From Ichthyophonus hoferi (taxonomy: Eukaryota; Opisthokonta; Ichthyosporea; Ichthyophonida; Ichthyophonidae): DNA of 13,441 bases. Positions 8,213 through 13,441 of the stretch are shown here, piece by piece (positions within the stretch are counted from its first letter, which is position 1; every line of letters begins with the position of its first letter). The position numbers and the translations under genes are program-made. The stretch covers positions 8,489-21,929 of the forward strand of contig NAOQ01000915.1 in NCBI GenBank assembly GCA_002751075.1, in the 5' to 3' direction. Under the pieces are notes generated by a model, which was given only the letters and a program-made list of their open reading frames with translations, searched no databases and had not been told where the DNA came from.

Positions 8213-11200
8213 TGCTGGAGTTAATGATCTCTTATTATGGGACATGCCATATTGGGAAGTGAACCAATACAACACTGTAACCAGTGACGTATATAGACAT
8301 ACACACATAGAGTGTGGGTCATACTAACCTACACATATACTCTATGGCAGTTGGCATAGAGGAGAAGCTGAGCAAGGTTACAGGCGCAGACACCAAGGAG
8401 ATGACGTCAGTAGTATTTGGCGCCATTATCTGCAAGGCCACCTGTCTATTGGCTACAAGCAAGGTGGACGATATCTGTGGTACGTCACCTATCTTACCCA
8501 TATTTGGTCATAGATAAGCGTGCAAATCTAATACTATGCACATGACGTAATGTAGGTATATACACATACGTACAAACGTATACCTATATATATATATATA
8601 TATCATTTATTATTGGCACTATTCCATTTCAGTGAATTTTACAAGTATTAAGTGTAAATGCGATTAATATTCCAGAAGGTATTTATTTTATTTCACAAAA
8701 AAAAATGATTGGATCAAAGCATTTATGCCATTCTATCCTATTATATGCGCCCTAAGTTACCACCCCCTTATTTCCTCTACGACAACACTCCATGGCAACA
8801 GCTATCCCCCACCCACCCCCTGGAGGTCCTAACAACCTGCCCACTCTTCTATATATTTCTGTCTTTCCAAGCTATGTATATGGAGAGATACTTGCTATTA
8901 CCTGTTTCTGTCTCTCCCCCGCTCTCCCCCTTAACCGTTCCTGTGTTCACCCAGTTGTCCATAAGCTACTAGTGGAGGTAGGGTGGGTGTGGGCCGAGCA
9001 CTGCAATCGTCTAGGAATGACTATTGTCTATCCTAAATACCTTCACAATATGATCCGTCTATTAACCAGAGCTTCCACTATCCTAGAGGCTCTATCTTGT
9101 GAGGAGGCAAGGTGGGCATTTTGCATATATTATATGTATATGTATATGTATATGTATGTGTTTTATATGTATATGTGTATGTACATATAGATATAGACGT
9201 GTCTACCTGCATACCTCTGCGTATATTATACGGTGTCTCGTCTGTATGGGGGAGGGGGCGAGGGCCGTATCTAAGGACATCAGAGTCCATAACCTTACCC
9301 ACCCTAATTTATATTGCATCTCTATCACAGTGTGCAGACCTGGGCTACCGTGTTAGCCATTAAGCAAGCTGTTATTGGTATACAAGCACGTCTTCCCTCG
9401 GCCAATATGGAACAACTGCTTCAGAGTACTTTAAATGCAGGGGTGCAGATCATGAAGGTAGATATCAATGACACATTGTAGAGCAATGGAGAGCACTAAT
9501 GACATTTGTAGATGAATAGCACTAATAACACATTATAGATGAGCGGAGTGTACTAATGACACATTGTAGATGAGTAGATGAGTGGAGGATATTAATGACA
9601 CATTATAGATGAGTAGATGAGTGGAGGATATTAATGACACATTGTAGATGAGTGGATGATATTAATGACACATTGTAGATGAGTGGATGATATTAATGAC
9701 ACATTGTAGATGAGTGGATGATATTAATGACACATTGTAGATGAGTGGATGGAGATAGGTTAGTCGGGGTTTGATGTTTGGGGAGAATACTGGAAGGAAA
9801 ATGGGTAGGAGGTCAGCCTAGAAGCCACAGAGGTCAGTAGCAGTACACCCTGATAAGGCTATCCGCTGCAGGGCTGTGTGCGATATGAAGGCCAGGATGC
9901 AGCCTTACTGTTGGCTGATCTCTCCAAACTCTATGAGTGCACCTGGGGCATTGTCAGTCCCACCATCACTACCATTCCTTGCTGTGGCTACATTAGGTTA
10001 CATACCTTCCCATCCTATACCTCTATTAACTGTCTACACCCACCTTCAATGTTTAATCTTTTGCCGCATATACGCCACTGTATGTCACTTGGTTGTTGCC
10101 AGACCCTACCAGGTGTTTGTATGTAAGCATATGAAATATATATGTACCAACAATAAGTTTTTTATTACCATCTACTTTCACCTATGTAGTAGAATGTAAT
10201 ATGAGTTTGAGTCTCAGAATGAAATATACATTACATGCAATGATTGGCTGTATATTCCTAAGGAAGTAACTTGATGAGCACAATATCTGCACATGTGCTG
10301 TGTGTTATGGTGTATAAATAACCATGTGGTTTTACTGGTCTAAATCACCAATGCCAACTTTATTGTCAAATTACATAGCACCTTTATAATATACTGTGTA
10401 TAAAAAAGAAGAATAATATGTAATCTATTATATAGATATATCATATATCTTACAACATAATTGTACGGTAGCTATTATGCACTACAGCCGGGTTACTATA
10501 AAAACATATTATATATGTGTTGCTATTGTGAATAGTTTACCATCTACCGGTATGTTATAGGATTTTATACCATTGCACTGTTTATGTATCAGTAGAATAT
10601 GTTATGTAAGGACTATGTTTGACTTGTTTCACCGCTGTACCCACCTAAAGACAGCCTGCTCCTACCTACCTACCTACCTACCTACCTACCTACCTACCTA
10701 CCAACGCTACACCCCTCCCCTTCCACAGTCTCATGGAACATCTTGGTCTAGTAAGTTTACAGCACCAACAATATGAAATCGCACGCAATGCTTTCAAAAC
10801 GTGGTGGCGCCACGTGCAGGGCCAAGACGCTAATGGTTTATCTAACATTATCCTGGAAGCGAGGTAGGCCTGTATTTTATGTATAGGAGGGATACATACA
10901 AAGTATAGTAGTTTTTGGTATAACAAACATAGTATAATATAGTATAATATAGTACAATATAGTATAGTATATAGTATCATATAATATAATATAGTATAAC
11001 ATAGTATAATATAGTGTAACATATTATAATACGCATAAACATGCACGTGTGTCAATATATATACCCACATAAATATATACACACATCTATACATACATAT
11101 ATACCTACATACACGTAGAAACACGCTGACCTTACCCATCTCAGTGCCTGTATCTACATTGCTACCTGTGGATTAAAAGAGTGGATTGAAGGTCCTAGGC

Positions 11201-13197
11201 CACAGACTGGTATATATATATATATATATATAGTCATCCAATTACATACCTAATATATATGTAGTCATCCAATCACATACCTAATATATATAGTCATCCA
11301 GTCACATACCTAATATATATAGCCATTCAATCACATACCTAATATATACAGTCATCCAATCACATCCCTAATATATATATAGTCATCCAATCACATCCTT
11401 AATATATATATATATATATATAAGTATATATCTTTCTACTTGCATTCACACGTACACTTGACTACAAACAGTATTCACTCTATCTCTATCCTCCCCATAA
11501 TGTAAAAGATTATACGTATCATATCTATACATACTTCTATTAATATATGCCATGTTTGGTTTGAATTCATATCTCATTGAAGAGGTTTATTGCTATATTA
11601 GTAGTGTGTTGTACTTACACAGTGTTATGTTTTTAGGATTCTCATTAACAACAAGTCTACCCTACCCTATCCTGCCCTATTCTACCCTATTCTATCCCTA
11701 GGGAGAGACACCCATCCAGGATTACAGGAGGTGTTCAAGTATTATACCCACGCCAAGCGATTGACAGAGAGAGCCTGGCTGGCATCTGGATTCAGAGAAA
11801 CTACTATAGACATTACAGTGATAGGTTGGTTGCTATAAAGGGTATGAGGGTGGATGAGGGAGAGGATAAGGGTGGATGAGGGAGATGATAAGGGTAGATA
11901 AGGTAGAGCCCATAATATGTTGTCTATGTATGGATGGGATAGGGGACATGGATGTTATTTTACATCCTGATAACCATTCAATCAGTGTACCAGATCACAT
12001 GTGGGTCCCTCCCGGATAGATGGTTGCCTAGTTCATATTATTGGTTTATTTCCTTATTCCCCTCCCTTTTGTTCCTGAAGTACTTTTGTATTACATCTTA
12101 CCGGGTGCTCTTTGTTCTTTCTGCTTAGGTCAGTCTCTAGTATATGACAGTCAACCTATGACAATGGGCCCCTGGCTCCTTGTTACCCTCCCATTGATTC
12201 TACATCCTACATAACCATGTATCACATAGTGGTTAGATAATGATGGTTGCTATGCTACCACACTTTAATACAAGCGGACAACCATAGCTATATATGTACA
12301 CTTTCTCATACTAACCATATATTTATGTACAACCAATGCAGGCCGGCCCGCTCCTCTGCAGGGTAAAGGGTTAGTACAAGATAATACTGACAGTGAGGCC
12401 AAGACAGTTCTTACGTCATGCCTACCCATCCTCCTCCGTTCATTGGATGCGGCGAGAAAGACAGCGCCACTACTCTTCAACCCCTCACCTACAGAGGCCA
12501 ACGGTATCAGTGAGTTGGCTGGTAAGATAGGGTGTGATTATAAAAAAAGTTTATTTGATAAATCGCATTTCCTACCGCACTGTTTCTATTGCTATGCCTT
12601 CTTGTTCCTGAGCATGGGTAAAATCGCATTATAAATGTCACATTTCACCAAGGAATCATATTTGGTATTAAGTTTTAATATAGCATAACCTTACGTGAGA
12701 TAAAATTAAAATAGTTCTGATACTCGTTATTTAATTTATTTATTGTGGGGAGCATAGTGTGAAAGTTATAATGGGTAGGGTTTGTATACCTTGATTCATT
12801 AATTTCTAAATGTTTCTAGGAATAGTTTTGCTGCAACTGCACATTTTCTACCCATGTTTTCACTGTAATATACTACGTAAAATCTACTTGTTTTTAAACT
12901 CAATCATTGAAAATGTTGATCGGGGTGGGCCGGATAGACGCTTAAGTACTCTATGGTGCATAATGGGTCATCCATTCGTGTTTTCCAGATACTAGGTACT
13001 AGACTGTGGGCTACTGGCTCTGGTTCCTTCTCCTTCCCTCACCACGTACATACGGTTTACTGACTGCTTGGGTTGATACAGATAATACAGGCAACGGTAA
13101 ACTGGCCGTATGCATTGACAACATCCTGTGGTGTGGTAACCACGCTTACACTGTGGCCCAGGCCATACTGGACGAGGGGCCATCCCTGTCCCAACAG
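5989..13197 (+). CDS. Helical-repeat protein, possible separase N-terminal part (3' partial)
   Basis: Thirteen exons join in phase: 5989-6261, 7142-7216, 7735-7854, 8014-8083, 8351-8479, 8955-9111, 9331-9457, 9872-9996, 10729-10863, 11145-11209, 11702-11824, 12342-12521, 13082-13197, then a GTGTAT donor and the window edge. They encode 565 residues with no stop. The product is all-helical by eye, rich in L/A with TPR-like spacing (GSHFTSALPLVNRLL; LVSLQHQQYEIARNAF). It has no signal peptide, membrane segment or catalytic motif. Order and wording of short patterns (VEKLTFNIVHRLVQGS, LLTRAS at 258-263, LADLSKL at 331-337, then QYEIARNAF) resemble what I remember of the N-terminal alpha-solenoid of human separase (ESPL1), the protease that cleaves cohesin. 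The caspase-like domain would lie far to the right, outside the window. Another large TPR protein is the alternative. ATG choice: no longer in-frame upstream start was found and the N-terminus is helical. Exon structure is firmer than the name. Confidence 0.7.
6262..7141 (+). other. Intron 1 of the helical-repeat gene
   Basis: This is the longest intron here. The donor is GTACTT and the acceptor is GGTTTCCAG, both phase 0. It holds an early CT-rich run, a tract of alternating purine-pyrimidine steps (about 6535-6720) with the perfect palindrome ATATACGCGTATAT at 6557-6570, a GA-rich stretch (about 6855-6925), and a cluster of palindromic motifs near its end. A further phase 0-0 exon cannot be excluded but none stands out. 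Confidence 0.65.
7013..7108. promoter_or_regulatory. Cluster of ACGT-core palindromes upstream of exon 2
   Basis: GACGTC (about 7014), TTACGTCATT (about 7028) and the perfect ten-base palindrome GTCACGTGAC at 7099-7108, an E-box of the USF/MITF/TFE type, lie within 100 bases. They end 33 bases before exon 2, which itself carries TGACGTCA at 7159-7166. This could be an internal promoter or enhancer. It is motif evidence only. Confidence 0.35.
7217..7734 (+). other. Intron 2 of the helical-repeat gene
   Basis: The donor is GTAAAT and the acceptor is CATGCAG, phase 0. The ATG at 7651 opens a hydrophobic frame into exon 3, but that stretch is the pyrimidine-rich intron end. Nothing else was seen. 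Confidence 0.65.
8181..8209. repeat. (TA)n microsatellite in intron 4
   Basis: An uninterrupted run of about 14 TA units lies in the intron between exons 4 and 5, well before the TACTAAC branch sequence at 8322-8328. Confidence 0.9.
8322..8328 (+). promoter_or_regulatory. TACTAAC branch point of intron 4
   Basis: A perfect TACTAAC lies 24 bases before the exon 5 start at 8351. It supports the acceptor call and indicates consensus branch points in this genome. Matching examples are TACTAAC at 12309-12315 (intron 11) and TACTGAC at 13058-13064 (intron 12). Confidence 0.65.
8480..8954 (+). other. Intron 5 of the helical-repeat gene
   Basis: The donor is GTACGT and the acceptor is TTCACCCAG, phase 1. 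A (TA)n run lies at 8585-8602 and the 3' half is strongly C/T-rich. Open frames through the 3' half (from 8709 and 8792) are a by-product of that composition. Confidence 0.65.
9124..9197. repeat. (TATATG)n microsatellite in intron 6
   Basis: An imperfect TATGTA/TATATG array with TG-rich interruptions begins 13 bases after the exon 6 donor. Several open frames cross it on both strands only because the repeat lacks stops. Confidence 0.85.
9463..9756. repeat. 31-bp minisatellite in intron 7, nine copies
   Basis: The consensus holds AATGACACATTGTAGATGAG. Copies begin near 9467, 9498, 9525, 9555, 9594, 9633, 9664, 9695 and 9726. The last four are spaced exactly 31 bases and are nearly identical. 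Two earlier ones are 39 bases long, with an extra GAGTAGAT-type segment, and the first three are degenerate. The gradient suggests recent expansion at the right end. It fills most of intron 7 (9458-9871). Confidence 0.95.
9997..10728 (+). other. Intron 8 of the helical-repeat gene
   Basis: The donor GTTACA follows GYIR and the acceptor TTCCACAG precedes SLMEHLG, both phase 2. The middle is AT-rich, without coding signal. The 3' end holds a CCTA array that may serve as the pyrimidine tract. Confidence 0.65.
10661..10702. repeat. (CCTA)n tetranucleotide array
   Basis: Ten and a half perfect CCTA units end 26 bases before the exon 9 start. Because the array is mostly pyrimidine it overlaps the region where the branch point and pyrimidine tract should be. 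Confidence 0.95.
10929..11030. repeat. AGTATAATAT ten-base array in intron 9
   Basis: About ten units of an imperfect 10-base repeat (AGTATAATAT) fill the middle of the intron between exons 9 and 10 (10864-11144). The long minus-strand open frame over 10690-11139 is produced by this repeat and is not a gene. Confidence 0.85.
11210..11422. repeat. 29-31-bp minisatellite flanked by (TA)n, intron 10
   Basis: Six copies of a unit with the core GTCATCCAATCACATACCTA begin near 11233, 11264, 11293, 11322, 11351 and 11382, joined by TATA linkers. Pure TA runs bound both ends (11210-11231 and 11401-11422). The left TA run begins at the donor of intron 10 itself (GTATAT at 11210). The rest of the intron, to 11701, is AT-rich and ends in a CCCTA-rich pyrimidine tract. 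Confidence 0.95.
11825..12341 (+). other. Intron 11 of the helical-repeat gene, with a G-rich tandem repeat
   Basis: The donor GTTGGT is weak. The acceptor ATGCAG is backed by a perfect TACTAAC at 12309-12315. Phases match (G|GC). Just inside the donor, 11839-11905 repeats GGATGAGGGAGAGGATAAG-like units two to three times. The rest shows no coding support. Confidence 0.6.
12522..13081 (+). other. Intron 12 of the helical-repeat gene
   Basis: The donor is GTAAGA. The acceptor is GATACAG at 13081, with TACTGAC at 13058-13064 and a CT-rich tract before it. This pairing is the only one that joins phase 1 to the well-coded NTGNGKLAVCIDN segment without a stop. The interior is AT-rich. Open frames at 12810-12995 and 13006 onward overlap it. 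Confidence 0.55.
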
Positions 13198-13339
13198 GTG
13201 TATATTTGCTACTTGCTGTATCGATATTCTGCATGGTCTTTACTTTCTGTTTATATTCTGTAATGACACTACCTCCCTGCCTACCCGAAGGTGCAGGAGA
13301 ATTCTGGTGAAAGTGTATAATGTACAAGGGGTCATATGC

Positions 13340-13441
13340 TATACTATACGATACTGTACTATACTGTATTATATTATACTATACTATACTATACTATACT
13401 ATACTATATTATACTATACTATACTATACTATACTATACTA
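13340..13441. repeat. ATACT pentanucleotide array at the window edge
   Basis: About twenty ATACT/ATATT units, imperfect at the left and pure at the right, run off the end of the window. They lie in intron 13, about 140 bases after the exon 13 donor at 13198. Confidence 0.95.

Noticed and set aside
8054-8308. An 84-codon minus-strand open frame
   Set aside because: It contains the (TA)n microsatellite read as IYIYIY and overlaps exon 4 antisense.
10690-11139. A 149-codon minus-strand open frame
   Set aside because: Most of it is translated tandem repeat, and it runs antisense across exon 9.
12130-12213. An extra exon after CTTAG in intron 11 of the right-hand gene
   Set aside because: It reads GQSLVYDSQ to a stop, with no donor in a phase that fits the next exon. 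Joining 11824 straight to 12342 is in phase and has a TACTAAC branch sequence.
12810-12995. A 61-codon open frame inside intron 12
   Set aside because: Its composition is AT-rich and intron-like, and no donor and acceptor phases connect it to both neighbours.
12989-13045. An earlier start for exon 13 (reading ILGTRLWATG or WLWFLLLPSP)
   Set aside because: One frame hits a stop at TAC TGA and the other does not match the phase of exon 12. The stretch looks like branch point plus pyrimidine tract. RNA evidence could still overturn this.
1-13441. Mobile elements, virus-like elements, tRNA or rRNA genes, CRISPR
   Set aside because: I saw no transposase, reverse transcriptase or capsid-type frames, no paired long terminal repeats, no tRNA A/B box pair with a cloverleaf, and the direct repeats are plain minisatellites.

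Overview
The window is nuclear DNA from an intron-rich eukaryote. It is AT-rich and full of microsatellites and short minisatellites. It holds two protein genes whose exons join in frame through GT-AG introns of about 75 to 880 bases, several with a yeast/animal-like TACTAAC or TACTGAC branch-point sequence just upstream of the acceptor. There are no ribosome binding sites, operons or prokaryotic gene packing. The species cannot be fixed. An early-branching animal or a unicellular relative of animals would fit the intron density and the separase-like gene, but this is inference.

Layout. 1-790: non-coding, 3' flank of the first gene. 791-5065, minus strand: a complete ten-exon gene (my reconstruction) for a 612-residue secreted, membrane-anchored protein of the pectate-lyase-like right-handed beta-helix family. 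5066-5988: a divergent intergenic region with CCAAT, GC-box and CRE palindromes, ending in an ATATAGT array. 5989-13197 and beyond, plus strand: thirteen exons (565 codons so far) of an all-helical, TPR/alpha-solenoid-type protein that runs off the right edge. Separase, N-terminal region, is the best guess at moderate confidence. 13340-13441: an ATACT pentanucleotide array inside its next intron.

The two genes are head to head and could share regulatory DNA, but their products have no evident functional link: one looks extracellular and carbohydrate-related, the other intracellular. No mobile element, RNA gene or CRISPR array was found. The most unusual local signals are a perfect 11-bp hairpin at the 3' splice site of a 45-base, frame-preserving exon in the beta-helix gene; three perfect TGACGTCA palindromes within 2.6 kb, two of them inside exons; and a cluster of palindromic factor sites just upstream of exon 2 of the second gene. 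I did not find a multi-gene novel system here.
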